Assembly (NCBI RefSeq): GCF_019578655.1
Contig: NC_063259.1
Coordinates: forward strand, 25,655,277-25,719,276
Length of the DNA stretch: 64,000 nucleotides
Origin: Ricinus communis
Lineage: Eukaryota > Streptophyta > Magnoliopsida > Malpighiales > Euphorbiaceae
Reading direction: 5' to 3'
Shown here: piece after piece, positions 37,685-50,870 of the stretch
How the letters are laid out: the number at the start of each line of letters is the position of its first letter
Position numbering within the stretch: position 1 is the first letter of the stretch
The notes under the pieces: generated by a model
The model's input: only the letters and a program-made list of their open reading frames with translations
Databases searched by the model: none
What the model was told of the DNA's origin: nothing
Position numbers and translations under genes: made by a program

Positions 37685-40600
37685 ATGGGGAATTGTTGCG
37701 GAGCCCGTAGGAATAAAAAGGAGGGACCCTTGGCCTATAAGAGCACCATTTCTGGTACCATTTCCGTTTCCATTTTGTTCTTCCGTTGATTCCATGCAAT
37801 CTGTTCTCTTGTGTTTTTTCTTTTTTTCCCAAGAATTCTATTTATTTGCGATTCCTCTGTCCAGTTTTAGACTTCGGATTTTATTGAAAGAAACTGCTTA
37901 TTCTCATTGCTAATTTTACATTCAAGTCATGCTTCCGATGGATAATGGCCTTTTCTAGTCTCTAGTTATTATGGGCTTGTACCACCTGATGATTGCTTCT
38001 TCTGATTTCCATATTTCTTCATTATGATATGCCACTGTAGTGTCCTGCTAATTTTGACAGATTTGATTGCCATTAGTTGGTTGTTATGGTAGAATCCTGT
38101 TGCTGATATTGTTAGTAAATAGTCACATGAAGCTTCTTTCATAATGCCACCGAAAATGGAATTATTTATACATAGAATGCAGATTGTGCTCTGCAGGAAA
38201 ATGTTAGACAACTGAAGGATTCAGTCCCCCTTAATCCCGTCCTTATGGTTTTCCTGAGCTTAGACTCCTTTCTTTTTTCTGAACTTTCGAACTCCTTTTC
38301 TTTTCTCTCATCTCTTTGCCAGTGTACATGTAGTAATTACCGACAATTGATCTAGTAGTTTATATTACTTCACAATAATTTGTTCATAGTTTTGTGGTAT
38401 TTTTATATTGTCAGTGGCACCCATATATACTAAAAGACAAGAATGTCTACCATAGATAGCATCGACACAAATCAATTATTGTTTAATTAATAAAATACAA
38501 GAATTCACTAATTTAGCTCCATTCTGATCAATCTTTTTGCCCTTGGTTATAATTCGTTAATCAACTTATTCACAACACTTCAAGTATTTTAATGATCTCA
38601 TAAATGAAGTTTGAATGTTCTACCAGAAATCTTCACTTCCATGCAATTCTTGTTCTCCTTTAATATAAAGTGTCTCAACTCTCAATCAATGCTTGGAAAG
38701 GAGGAACTCATTTCTACTAATAGATACATAATTAAGGGTATTTTTCAGTTTATGTATAATTTTGTGCATACCTTGTTAAATCAATTTGCTCTATGACCAA
38801 ATAATAGTGAACACTTCAGGGTGATGACACTCACACCTTGTGTTCTATGCATATATACATACATTGCATATATGTAGGTGTACTCATTTTTCAACTTGTC
38901 TATCCTGCTATCTTTGTTTATATTTCTGCTGATGGAAAAATTAGGATCTATATCTACCTCTGATGCAGAAATGGTTGCATCTATATCTACCTTCAGTCAC
39001 ATTATTGAACTCTTTCTATTGCAGGAACTGCCAGTGTTTATGATAAACACTTGCGTTATTCAGCTCTTTCTAGTCCAAAAGTTTTGGCAGATTTCGAAAA
39101 GAAAATAGTTACAAGTCCCCCCCCCTCCAAGATTTGAAGGGCACCTAAAGTCATCCCTACATTTGAAAGCCTTCAAGCTTAGTGACCTGAAGTATGCCAC
39201 CAGAAGTTTCGATCCTGAGGGTTTTATTGGAGAAGGAGGATTTGGTGCTGTTTACAAGGGGTGGATAGATGAGCACATCCTTGGTGCTGCAAGGTCTGGG
39301 CAGGGGATGGTTGTTGCTGTCAAGAAACTTAAACCAGATGCTCTTCAGGGTCACAAGGAGTGGGTGGTGGGTTACTTGTTTTGTTAGCAAGTGCTTCACT
39401 ATCACTTTAAATATTTGGGTAGCTCCATTTATTGTTGCCTCTTGGTTGCAGTCTGAGGTCTATTTTCTTGGTCAACTTCATCATCCCAATCTTGTCAAAC
39501 TTATTGGATACTGCCTGGAAGGGGAACACCGGCTTTTGGTCTATGAGTATATGTCAAAAGGCAGCCTGGAGAATCATCTGTTTAAAAGTAATTACCTTTT
39601 TTTTTCTTAATATCCATATTCTAATTTTGATCAGCACTGACTAGTGTGAATAAGTAAGTTGGCAAACATTCTTCATGAAATGTACAAGCCCTGCAACAAA
39701 AACATTTTAACTTCTCAAATACACAGCTGTTTTATTTGCAGGAGAGGCTCAACCGCTGTCCTGGGATCTAAGGATCAAAATTGCCACAGATGCTGCTCGT
39801 GGGCTCTCCTTCCGCATGACTCTCAGCTGCAAATTATATATCGTGATTTCAAGGCATCTAACATCCTTTTAGACTCGGTAAGTAGTCAAAAGAAGAAAAA
39901 ATTGCTACAATGATAGCAATCCCTCAGTACAGTGAGCAGATGGAATCAAGCTCAAAGGAGTGTAATGACATGCCTTGAAGAACTAGAAAGCTTAAGCTTA
40001 GTATATTGCCATTTGTAATTTGATCAAAATTCTGATTTACAGCCAGAAGTGAGAGGGTCAGAATTTATTAATGTGAGAAAGGGGAGAGAAAGAGAAGAAA
40101 CAGTAGCCAAAGGATGTACTTGTTTCGAAACTCTCACCTCCTGCCCTTTCGTTTCTAAACTATTCCTCAATTTCTTTTAATAGTTCCATAACTCATCTTG
40201 ATTTTCTTTAGCTTAGTGTTTCACAACTTTCCTGAATTGTGATGTATCCAGGAACATAATGCAAAACTTTCAGACTTTGGCTTGGCAAAAGCAGGCCCTA
40301 CTGGTGATCACACTCATGTCTCGACTCAAGTTCTGGGTACTCAAGGCTATGCCGCCCCTGAATATATCGCTACAGGTTTGCTCGTCTGCTTTATTGTGTA
40401 TATCTGTTTAGCATCCTTTTGTGGTCCTTTAACATCCCACCAGGAAATCCATGAACCTGAGTTCACTGATTAAAACACTTCTGCTGGTGAGCAGGTAGGC
40501 TAACTGCAAAATGTGATGTCTATAGCTTTGGAGTTGTGTTGCTGGAGTTGCTGACAGGACGCCGAGCTCTTGACAAAACAAAAGTTGGGATAGAAAAGAA

Positions 40601-40892
40601 CCTAGTGGATTGGGCAAAACCCTATCTGGGTGATAGGCGCAAGCTCTTCCGGATTATGGATACAAAGTTGCAGGGCCAGTACCCTCAGAGAGGAGCTTTC
40701 ATGGTTGCACTTCTTGCTTCACAGTGCATCGGTGAGGCTAAACTCCGGCCGTCAATGGCTGATGTTTTAACTACTTTAGAAGAACTCCCTTTTATCAAAT
40801 ATGGAAAAAGCCCCTCTCCATCAGAACAACAAATTTTATCTAGTCCTGCCTTCTGGTCTCCATCGACACTGAATGAACCTTCGCCTACCTAG
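37685..40892 (+). CDS. Receptor-like cytoplasmic kinase, RLCK-VII/PBL type, frame broken twice
   Basis: Six exons: 37685-37754, 39025-39366, 39452-39587, 39742-39877, 40252-40375 and 40495-40892, all GT-AG. The N-terminus [12 protein letters not shown] has the Gly2 and Cys4/5 pattern for myristoylation and palmitoylation. Kinase motifs in order: glycine loop [21 protein letters not shown] lysine, [13 protein letters not shown] (RD type), [20 protein letters not shown] activation segment, [31 protein letters not shown]. Family knowledge: such membrane-anchored kinases relay signals from cell-surface receptors. Two single-base changes break the frame. A run of nine C at 39117-39125, where eight restores the family sequence, leads to TGA at 39135-39137. 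A missing base at about 39812-39814 (TTCCGCAT) lies before [12 protein letters not shown]. As written, only a short N-terminal peptide is made. Everything else is conserved, so assembly error or a very recent pseudogene are both possible. Confidence 0.85.
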
Positions 40893-42600
40893 AGGACCTC
40901 CACTGCCAACACATTAGAATTCTCCTATAAGTTAATACAAGCCCCATTGGATCTCCATTGCCGCTGCAAATGAATTCGCCGATGAGTATGAAATCAAAGG
41001 ATCTCCATTGCCATCACATATTTGAAATTCCCGATGGAATGATAATCAGGATTCTTCCTCTTTAGCTACAGGTCATTGTAAATAGCTTTTTATTTTTCTG
41101 GGTCGGCCTTTTTCCTGGACTCGTTACACAGAAGACATCAACAGCCTCACCATCAATTTTGTTGTCTTGCTTATGGAAATTTTATATAGTTGTTATAGCA
41201 ACATCGTTACACATTCTTGTTTCATGTACATGAAACTGACTTCAATTATTGTCCGAACAATAATGTAGGCTTTCTACTCTGCTGATTATTCCTGGTAAAA
41301 GATGCCCTAGTTTATACTCATGTGTAGCAGCAGTTTGAAGAGTGTTTCTGTGTTTTGTTTATAAGATTCGTGCTCTGATGCAGTGGGTGATGCTTAATGT
41401 TAACTATGCTGTCAGTTCTTTCATGCAGCTTATTTTGAATCACTGAGTTGTTCATTTAATTGATTCATGTGGTAGAGGAGAGAAAAAAAACATTCTTTTT
41501 ATAAAAGTAAATTATCATATTTAAAAAAGTGACATATCTGACTCGAGACTTTAATTTCGAAAATAAATATCTAGCCACAAGACTAAAAACCGGTGGTCTA
41601 ATTATATTGCTAGTAAAAGAATGATATATTATGTTTCTGTTTCACCAATTAGTTAATCATTCAACAACTGAAAGTCCATTAATCCTGTTTTTACTTGAAG
41701 ATTATAATTTGAAGCAGGGACTTTGAAATTCTGATGGCAGAAGGTTTTACTGAAAACAATTGTTCTTATATTTGGTGTTTGGTTTGGTAGCCCACTCCTT
41801 TGATCAACCAAATATCTGTAAAACTCTTTAGAGGTTACAGAAGCTACCAAAAGAGCAAAGATTTATTTGGTATATTCACAAAGGGATAAACTTGAGGGAT
41901 TTTATTGCCATCTTGTTAGGAGTGGGGGTGGGTATGAATATTTTATTTTATGTAATAATAAGGAATTGTTTTATGCATATATTATAAAATCAATTATTTA
42001 TCTATTTATTGTCCAAACAGTTGCTATTATTTCAATTGTAAATATTTTTTTTTATTTTAAGAAATTAAAATTACATTTCTTTAATCAAAAAATTTATATA
42101 CATAAAATTTGATCAATAATAAATTATGTACAGATAAACGTTTGATAAATAATATAATTAATCGTATAAGATCAAGTCCACTGTTTAGAATACTTTCCTA
42201 ATAGAATTTTAATTTTTAGGATTCTTTCCCTTTTATTCTCATATTATTAATTAATAACTATATTTATAAATAAATGACAAAAATATAATTAATATAATAT
42301 TTTTAAACTTAGAATCTTTATTTGATGAAAAAAGTGATTGATTAATTAGTTAATATATTTATTATATGTGTATAAATAATATTAAATAAATTTATTATCA
42401 TTACTATGATTTATTAATTAATATATTAATTAGATATTTTAAAAAAAATCTAAAAGTAGTGATAAATAATGTATTTTCATATTACTCTACCCTATAAAAC
42501 AAAAATAATTTAGTGGCAAAAAGAAAAAAAAAAAAAGAAAGTTTGTGTCATATATATATATATATATTACTAAGAATCCTAACTTTTCTACCATAGCGCA
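40893..42600. other. Intergenic between the kinase and VPS29
   Basis: The kinase 3' UTR probably covers the first few hundred bases. From about 41470 onward it is AT-rich without features, with an A-rich run and an AT run at about 42520-42570. No gene is seen. Confidence 0.4.
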
Positions 42601-42950
42601 GGTTTGCATTAAAACGACGTCGTCAGAAGTTGTAGCTACTAATCAAAACTTCGTATTGACAGGAATCGACGAGCAACAGCAGGTACCTAAAAATTCATAA
42701 ACGCCAGCTTCTCTTTCTTGTTCAGCTGTTGTGGTAGCGTCAATTTATGATTACTTGCAGGTGAAAGCAACCCCTAATTATCATTATTGTTTTTGTTTTT
42801 GTTCATTTTACACCGATCTTATTCTTTAAAATTTCAAATCATGTATTTATGGTATTTTAATCAAACTTAACTTGTTTGCAACTTTGATATATATGTTTGT
42901 TGATATAGATTGCTAAGTGGGAATTTTGATTGTTGAAAGGTGAGGGAAGA
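42600..42950 (+). promoter_or_regulatory. Leader region of VPS29 with probable 5'-UTR intron
   Basis: A GC-richer patch with AAAACGACGTCGTC (42612-42625) is followed by CAGCAG|GTACCT, a plausible donor. An AG acceptor before the ATG is needed but not uniquely placed. Assignment as leader is inferred from position. Confidence 0.35.
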
Positions 42951-45900
42951 ATGGTGTTAGTGTTAGCTCTCGGGGATTTACACATTCCCCATAGAGCATC
43001 TGATCTACCTGCAAAGTTTAAGTCAATGCTTGTTCCTGGCAAGATCCAACATATCATTTGCACTGGCAATCTTTCTATCAAAGTACGTTGCTTTTTATCT
43101 TTGGGTAATATGGGTTTCCCTCTTCTTCTTTTCTTCCTTTTCATTTTTTTTTTTGTTTTGCTGAATTTTCTTTTGTTATTATTTCCTATTTATTATTGTG
43201 AAAATAAGGCAGAAGATAGAATTGTTATTTGGGTTCTATTTTCTTTAATAAAAATAGAAGCAACTGAGCCTAATTGAAATGGTTCATAGATTTCTTGAAG
43301 ACTGTAATACAAGTTCTAGAGGTGTTTTTCCCCCCCGGTTCAGTAGTAGAGTTTTTGCTAGCATTTTTGTTGTAAGGATCTGGCTCTCTTTTAGAGGCAT
43401 ATTTTGTTTTGTACTTTATGAAACTTGAAATGAGACTCTATTAAGTTAATGATGGTAATTCACCCCACCTTTAATAAGTCAAAGGTTTTAATATTGCTTA
43501 TTCATGGCCTTGATTTGTTGTTTGAAGTTCTGAAATCTTCTAGAATGCATCACATTGGGAAGATAGAGATGCTATTTTTTGAACTTTTTTCTCTGCTTCT
43601 TCTTTAATTTTGAAATCTGCTCTTTTGCTTGTAATTCACAAGGGACACTGGCTCACAATTCACCTGAGTCTATATTGGGAATTGATTGCCTGTGCTTGAG
43701 TATGTTGATGCACTTCACATTTTTCAATATATTTGGTGACAGATTTTAGGTTTTCAGCATCTATTTTGAAGTTGAACGAATTTCTTAGTATTCTCTGGGT
43801 GCTGTGACTCATGCATGCTAATATGATAAGAGTTTCATATCTGCTGTATAATGGCGATGCATCCCGACCGAGTCTTAGAGTTATACCAAGGTTAAACTGG
43901 CTTCCTGCATTAGCTCTAGAAATCACATAAGATGTTCTACTTAGATTGTCTTGTTTTCTTGGTTGTGGGTGTCTGGAATCTGAAATTCTATCTTCACATG
44001 TACTAAATTTTCAGTTAATGCTGTTCCAATAGTTTCTGGCAATTTATCCCTCTCATGATGTGTGGGCAAGCAAAATGGCTGTGGAATCTCTACTCATGTA
44101 GGTAAAGCATTCCACAGGTCTTCTACAAATCATAGGTGCTATCTATTGAATTTAGATAAATATCTGCCCTAGTATGCCAATCCCATTTTGTCATGTTTAA
44201 ACTCTAATAAACGTAGTGACATCTGATTTATCTAGCTTAGTGGTCATAACTGGCTTGCTTGATCTTTCTCTCATTAATATGGCTCATTGGTGTGACTATA
44301 CTATATTAAGGAGATTGGATGACTCTTAGACAGCTCCGTTCAATCAAACAGTAGGCAGCAGGTATCCATCCCAATTTCTCACCTCAATTGACCCCTTCAC
44401 TACAGTTTGACATCTGCTGATGCCTAGCTGATGCTATTAGTTTGATTTATATGACTTGAATTTGTTTGAACTATGGACCTTTTCTTTGGTGTAATTCTTC
44501 CTTGCTTGTCCTTGACTTTCTTCCGCTATCCCCTTTCTTATTTGATGTTTGCGTCATATATATTCAAAAGATTATCCTTGGGATGACACAGCTGGTGTGC
44601 TGGCCTGTCTTTAGTTTTCTGCTTACGAAGTCGCATGGGGTTTGTCTAATCATTATACACAAATGTAATTCAATAATAAACATTGAAGAAGTGCTTCCGT
44701 ATAAATGACTAAAATATACTGCTCTGACTACATAATCTTCTAATGCATCCAGGAAGTTCATGACTACTTGAAGACCCTTTGTCCTGATTTGCATATTGCT
44801 CGAGGTGAATATGATGAAGAGACGCGATATCCAGAAACCAAAACACTTACTATTGGTCAATTTAAGTTGGGACTTTGCCATGGCCATCAGGTTGATTTTC
44901 TTCTTTCTCTGTCTTTTGCACCTTTGTAACATGGAAAGGAAATTTATACATTTTAACTTTTGGTGAGTCCAGACTATAGAGAACCCGTGAAGTTAGACTG
45001 GATTCTTGTAGTAACTTGGTTACCTGCTCTTGTGCATGCCAATTTAACCACCTTGTTCTCATTTGTTAGTCATGGCTTCATTATCATAATTTACCAAGCC
45101 ATTATCATAATTTACCATTTCCTTTTTGTAAAAACAGTTTCTTATTTTCTTTTTTCTTTCTTTCCTTCATACTGTTTTTCATATTTCCTTGTCCTCTTTT
45201 TGTTCCTTTTTTATCTTCTAATTAGATTGAGCATATTATAGCTAGTCAGTGCTGCCACTATCTTTTTGTTCATTAATTCATAACTGCTAGTATTTAATAT
45301 CAACCATCTTAGCTATCGTTCTTGATTTACATTTCTCATTGTTTAATGAAACTTTTGCAACTTACATGGATACAGCAATTTGTTGAGGGGTTGGATAAAA
45401 TCATAAGAGGTCCCAACTTCAACACTGGATTATCAATGCTTAGTGTTGTGGATGAATGCATGCATATTCCAATGAAAAATGCATGTGTTTTCCCATTCTA
45501 CTAGTCACTGATTTCTCTTTAGCTAACTTGTCACTTTACAAACAAAAGAAAACATATTTGTCTTTAGCTATTGTGTGTTTAATAATCCACCTGTTCAGAA
45601 GGGCTATACATCTACTACCCTTGTTTGTGGCACTTGGAGCCAATGCAATGGAACTTCACTATCTGCATTGCTTTTATAGTTATCACTCTGCTAAGGCAAC
45701 AGATTATGAAGCGCGCTCATTTTTTATTTGAAGGAAACGATGCACTATCTCCTACCAAGAATTTGGTCTGGTGGATTGTTTTCCAAGTTCTTTTACATTT
45801 TATTTAATTCTGATCATTTATCAATGGGCTTGATTTGTTTTAAAGGTTGTTCCATGGGGGGACTTGGACTCACTAGCAATGCTCCAGAGGCAGCTGGATG

Positions 45901-46151
45901 TAGACATACTTGTGACAGGTCATACCCACCAGTTCACAGCTTACAAACACGAGGGCGGGGTTGTTATAAATCCAGGGTCTGCAACTGGTGCCTATAGTAG
46001 CATTACCTACGATGTAAATCCTAGCTTTGTCCTCATGGACATCGATGGCCTACGTGTTGTGGTGTACGTATATGAGCTCATTGATGGAGAGGTTAAGGTT
46101 GACAAGATTGATTTCAAGAAGGCAAGTGCCACGACTCACTCTGCACATTGA
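42951..46151 (+). CDS. VPS29: VPS29, retromer core subunit
   Basis: Three coding exons, 42951-43082, 44753-44890 and 45846-46151, give 191 residues, against about 190 for plant VPS29. The start [20 protein letters not shown] and the blocks [54 protein letters not shown] and [20 protein letters not shown] match the family almost residue for residue. The fold is metallophosphoesterase-like (GDLH, GN, HGHQ, GHTH motifs), but in VPS29 it serves as a scaffold binding VPS35. Role: the retromer on endosomes and prevacuolar compartments recycles vacuolar sorting receptors and PIN proteins. The ATG at 42951 is preferred over the in-frame upstream codons because the family starts there. A leader region begins at about 42600, with a likely 5'-UTR intron. 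No break is seen. Confidence 0.96.
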
Positions 46152-47032
46152 AGATGCAGCTTACCAGCTTTGGGTTTGTAATCTGTGTGATCCACTATGT
46201 GTTTATGTTTTGAGTGGTGGAAGCAGCTTACTGATCGACTATAGTATTAATTTCTAGAATTTCTTTTTATTGTCCCCATAGAATTCATGTTCTTCTTTCC
46301 CTGCCTCTGAATTGTTAAAGCATTTGTATTTTTTTAATTAGATAAATGTGAATTTGAGTGGAAATTATGGTTTTGGAGCAAGTGCTTTTGTAAGAAGCCA
46401 CTTCTGTTTCAGTTCTTGGAACATTTAAGACAGTACAGATTCCTGCAACAGTAACTGTTTCAGTTCTTTGAACATTTAGACGGGACGGATTTCTTCAATA
46501 GAAACTGCATCAGTACTTTGAGCAGTGGATTGGGAATTGTTAAGCTATTTTGAATAGAAATCAGGTGAAAAGAAATTAAAAATTGCTCATCTTTTAGTTT
46601 TCCCATAATATTAAAAACATGAACAGATACCAAAATTAAGACTAGCAAACATGATTTTATATATGTAGTAATTTCAAAAGATAAAATTCATCGAGGAATT
46701 GAAAAAGAAAAGTTAATTAAACAAACATATAGTAATAAGTAATTCCAAAATATACAATTCATAAAAAAAATGCAACAGAGTTGAGCAAACATATACTAGT
46801 TAGGAATTTCAAACTGCTGACTGTTAATAGATTCGTCATAATTGCAATTAGATAACCCATTGCCTTGAGTCATAAGATCTAACCCACACAAATCAACTTG
46901 AATATATTACATCTTATAAACCCTAACCCTAGAGGAGTTGTAAATTTCCTATACAGGCAACTATAATCACTGAAAAAAAAAACAAATGAATAAAAATGGG
47001 CAACTACTGAACTAATAGTATCAATATATGCC
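46152..47032. other. Intergenic between VPS29 and the RING pseudogene
   Basis: VPS29 3' UTR is expected at the left. Two near copies of a CAGTTCTT(T/G)GAACATTTA(A)GAC segment at about 46410-46490 form a short direct repeat. No coding block is present. Confidence 0.4.
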
Positions 47033-47704
47033 CTAAACAATCCTATATCTACGCAATGGACAAACACCGTTTGTCTTAAGCCAATCACGAATACACCGAT
47101 CATGATAAACATGCGTGCAAGGCAATCTGGTGGCGCTAGAGCCGATCATGAATTGCTGTAAACAAACTACACAGTGAGGCTGCAGCAAATCAATACCAGT
47201 ATCAGGACGCACTTTCTCCAGAGCCTTGATGGATGAATTACTAGCGGGCCTAGGTTTAAGGATTGATCAGGCACTGAGTTCAACGCTGAATCTTCATCAG
47301 CATCATAGTAGCAGCAGTAGTCGTCGTCATCCTCGTCAACATCTATACTTAACCCAACATTAATTTCAATCTTTAAACGCAAAACCTTACGACTCATGAG
47401 CCGATCAGGGGTCGCCATGCTACGTGCAGTATCTAATATCTTATCAATCATGGCTTCGTCTTCACGAACAGGAACATGCACCTCGAAGAATATCGTGAAT
47501 ATTTGCCGTAGATGACTCTCAATCATCATTTAAAACCATGTTATGCTTGACAAGGAAAGTCTATTGATCGGAGAAGTTGATAAACTTGGTAGATATTTCA
47601 AGGGCGAAGAAGTCCCATGGCGAGATATTGTCTTCTGGTTCAACAACGTTGTACAGTGGAGTTACATGGCAAGAGATTCTCCCGATTTCTGTTGATGAAT
47701 TCAT
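47033..47704 (-). pseudogene. Decayed RING-H2 gene, paralogue of 50211-50870
   Basis: From ATG 47704 the frame reads MNSSTEIGRISCHVTPLYNV, aligning with the start of the intact paralogue (MSSIEDQEICCRVTPLDSV), but stops at 47561. Homology resumes in another frame as SHLRQIFTIFFEVHVPV and SRKVLRLKIEINVG. A further frame change at about 47245-47265 is needed to reach RPASNSSIKALEKVR and the RING, read as CVVCLQQF, then CTHVYHDRC and finally CPLRR. The last zinc ligand is Arg (CGT) where the paralogue has Cys. With a premature stop, a lost internal segment, a frameshift and a missing ligand, this copy cannot make the family protein as written. The parent family is RING-H2 E3 ubiquitin ligases. 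Confidence 0.85.
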
Positions 47705-47707
47705 ATT

Positions 47708-47739
47708 GAAGAAGGAGAAGAAGAAGAAGAAGAAGAAGG
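47708..47739. repeat. (GAA)n microsatellite
   Basis: About ten GAA/AAG units immediately upstream of the ATG of the RING pseudogene. Confidence 0.85.
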
Positions 47740-50210
47740 GAATGTTGATGTATTGAGCAGGGTCTGTTTTTTGCATAAAGGATTAAATGGCTAAAGTGTA
47801 GTTTAGATATAACCTATTTATAAGTGACAACTACAGTTAAGAGTTAAGAGTTTTAATCGAAGGCCACTTTGATGCATCCGAAATATGAAAGAACTTACTC
47901 TAGTAGCTATCTTACGAGCGCTCATATGCTCTTCATCATTATTATTTATATTTTTTAAGTTCTTTTCTCATATATTAAAAAATTTCGAGACGAAAATATT
48001 AAGAATTAAAATATTTTTTAATAATATTAATCTTTTTAATTTTTTTTAAAATGAATCTTATTGAAATTCTTTTATAAAGTCATAAATTCTATTAATTATT
48101 CGTACCAATTATCAAACTAAATTGTTTGAAATTGTACCAAATTGAGCCACTTTCAAAGTTTTTAAAAATAGTTATATGTATGATTTGTATATATTTAATT
48201 TTTATATTATTATATATTTAAATTCAGAATACAATTGAATGACATTCAATAATATATAAAATAAGTTTGAATTTTTAGCAGCTGTAGATTTTTATTTTAA
48301 AATAGTCATTATATTTAATTTTTAATCTTATTAATTATGTTTTATAAAAAGAACTTATGTGACAAATTAAATTTCATACGATCAAATTGAGAATGTTTAA
48401 GTGCTAAGTCTTTAAACATTAAAAAGATTTAATAAAAATAAATAATTCCTAATATGCATTAAATTAAATAATCAAGGTAATGCCCTATAATTAATAGGCG
48501 GTATTCTTAAACCTTAATTGTCTTGGATGTAATTCATGAAAGATCATCTGATAATCATTTCAAGGAACAGGAGGTAAAGTGCTCTGTAAGATTGCTTTCC
48601 TTCTCATATGCATTCCTTTCAATTCATTTTATCTCTGAGGCACATATTTACATAATATAACTTAGTTTCAATGCATAATTAGAATTAAATTCTTTAATTA
48701 TTTTAATTTAAGCTTTTCTGATATTATGTAATTTTTTTTATTTTAAGATAAACTACATAATTTAGCTCAATTTATCAATTGATTAAAGTTGAATACACAC
48801 TTACATGCTGTCGTTTTTTAATGGACTTTGATAAGACCTGAATATCTTTAAACATATGTTTAAGCTCGAACTTTTATATATAATTTTTCAATTGGGGGTC
48901 GAATTAATTGGGCAAGCTTTAAAAAAAAATAATTTCTAAAATTTCTAAAATTACTCCTAGAGAACTTCATTATTATTATTTTTCTTTTGTCTCTTTAATT
49001 AAAAAAAAAATCTTTGTCATAAAATTTGGTAGTTTGACTATCTATTTATTCATATATTAACTGTTTATGAAATTGAAATTAAATTAAAAAAAAAGTTGAA
49101 AGTGAAACTTTTTTGTATAATATAATCAATATCTTTCTCTTTTTTTCATTTACAAGAATAGTTTAATTAAGATTGTCCCCATTTTGATAGTATTTAATGT
49201 AGTTTCTTAATTACGATATTGTTAACTAATATAAAACTTATAATTTAGCACACTAATTTAGTTAAAATTATTATTAATCATTCACTTTATAACTAAATAA
49301 GTCCAAAATTTTAATGCATTTAACAAAAAAATTAAATAAAAATAAAAAAATCCTTAAATTTCTATTTATCTCATGTCATATACCGAATCATTTGCATTAA
49401 AAGAATTAGAACAGAAACTCTTTAAGTTTCCATTTGCAAATAAAAGAATAAAAGTCCCTGTTTGAGGATATCCCTAAACTTGAATTCGAGTCCAAAATCT
49501 CTGAATTCTTGAAGGGCACTCACCCCCAAGGTCCATTGCTCTAATCGGCTTTACCAAGTGATTAGGCTCACATTTTATTTAAAAGCGAGCTTAACCATTT
49601 TGATTAGTGGCATGTGCCAATTCTTTTTCATTGGATTGAGGTACAACATTGATGATATTTCACTGATTTGTCAATTTCAGATCGATGTTGTTTTCCCTTA
49701 ATGAAGACTTGAAGATGCAAAATAAAGAAGGTGTTGATCTGCAAATTGGCTGTCAGTGCTTCCTGTTTTAGTTGCAGAGCTTTAGTACAAGTTGAAAGGG
49801 GGCACTTGCAAGTTGCACTATTGACTCATTGCTCCCTTTTTAATTTCTTTAATTGGTAGGTTATATTAGCCCCCATCAACTTTATTTTAGTTGTCCTATA
49901 AAATTTATGATATTGCCTGACTGAATTTTGTCGTATTGGTCCACTGATTAAATTTTCTGGACCATTATTAGTTAGGTAAGTTACTGGCAAGAAATAAAAA
50001 CAACATTAGTCTTTCTTCTTCCCGTTTAATTGCACCATTAAGCAGAAAATTAACATTATAATTAAAAATTAATACATGCAGATGCAAAAGCATTTCACAA
50101 GCCAATACAAATGATCATCAATTCAATTTTCCTTTATTGACAGACAAAAATTTACTAAACTGATTTTAACAAGGCATTATTATTTGGCTAACATTATATA
50201 AATCAAACAA
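47740..50210. other. Intergenic, AT-rich
   Basis: AT-rich DNA between the RING pseudogene and the intact minus-strand RING gene. It contains the SINE-like fragment at 49465-49570. No other coding block is seen, and 3' UTR of the RING gene is expected at the right edge. Confidence 0.4.
49465..49570 (-). mobile_element. tRNA-derived SINE-like fragment
   Basis: On the minus strand, AAGCCGATTAGAGCAATGG is followed by CTTGGGGGTGAGTGCCCTTC and GGACTCGAATTCAAG. The A-box/B-box order and the CTTGGGGGTGAGTGCCC middle resemble the heads of dispersed plant SINEs. Termini were not determined. Confidence 0.45.
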
Positions 50211-50870
50211 TTAAGCAATTTCGAACCTGCACAATGGACAAAATCTGCTCTTTTGTAGCCAATTGATAATGCACTGCTTATGATAAACATGCAAACAAGG
50301 TAGCCGAGTCACCTCCGATCCGATCAAAAGCTCTTCCAAGCAAATTATACACTGTTGTTCTGTCGACCCATCAGCTTTAATTTTTTCCAAATTTTCCATT
50401 GATGGTTTACTCGCTGGCACGAACCGTATGGCAGAATAATCATCACTATCATCGTCATCAAGAAAACCAGGCGGAACATCAATCTCCACCTTCATATGCA
50501 ACACTTTGCGATTTTTATATCGTTTATTAGTCGCCATTTGACGAGCAAAGCCCAGGATTCTGTCTAACATATAGGACTGAACAGGGACATTCATTTCAAG
50601 AAGGATTTGGATTATTGTTGACATGGATGTTTCTTGATTAAACAACCTCTCGCGTTCAACCAGGAACTCATTTTGGATCACGTCACAGTCCCCATTATAA
50701 AGATCTGATTCGTCTTCTTCTACCTCCATTAAAGAATCATCACGACGATGCATGAAGGTAACTGCAACATCAATATGGAACATAGGGCAAGAAAAAGACT
50801 CATCTTCAGCTTCAACGCTGTCTAGTGGAGTCACACGGCAACAAATCTCTTGATCTTCAATGCTTGACAT
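50211..50870 (-). CDS. RING-H2 finger E3 ligase-like protein
   Basis: A single exon of 219 residues starting at ATG 50870. The C-terminal RING-H2 has ligands C174, C177, C192, H194, H197, C200, C211 and C214 with the canonical C-x2-C-x14-C-x-H-x2-H-x2-C-x10-C-x2-C spacing. By family knowledge this binds an E2 and catalyses ubiquitin transfer. The N-terminal 170 residues have no domain I can name but contain an acidic stretch (DDDDSDD) and a NRKVLHMKVEID segment shared with both neighbours. It lacks any transmembrane helix or signal peptide, so it is probably cytosolic or nuclear. It is one of three local paralogues and lies head to head with the RING gene at 51466, with 595 bases between start codons. 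No break is visible. Confidence 0.88.
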   Translation of the reverse strand: MSSIEDQEICCRVTPLDSVEAEDESFSCPMFHIDVAVTFMHRRDDSLMEVEEDESDLYNGDCDVIQNEFLVERERLFNQETSMSTIIQILLEMNVPVQSYMLDRILGFARQMATNKRYKNRKVLHMKVEIDVPPGFLDDDDSDDYSAIRFVPASKPSMENLEKIKADGSTEQQCIICLEELLIGSEVTRLPCLHVYHKQCIINWLQKSRFCPLCRFEIA

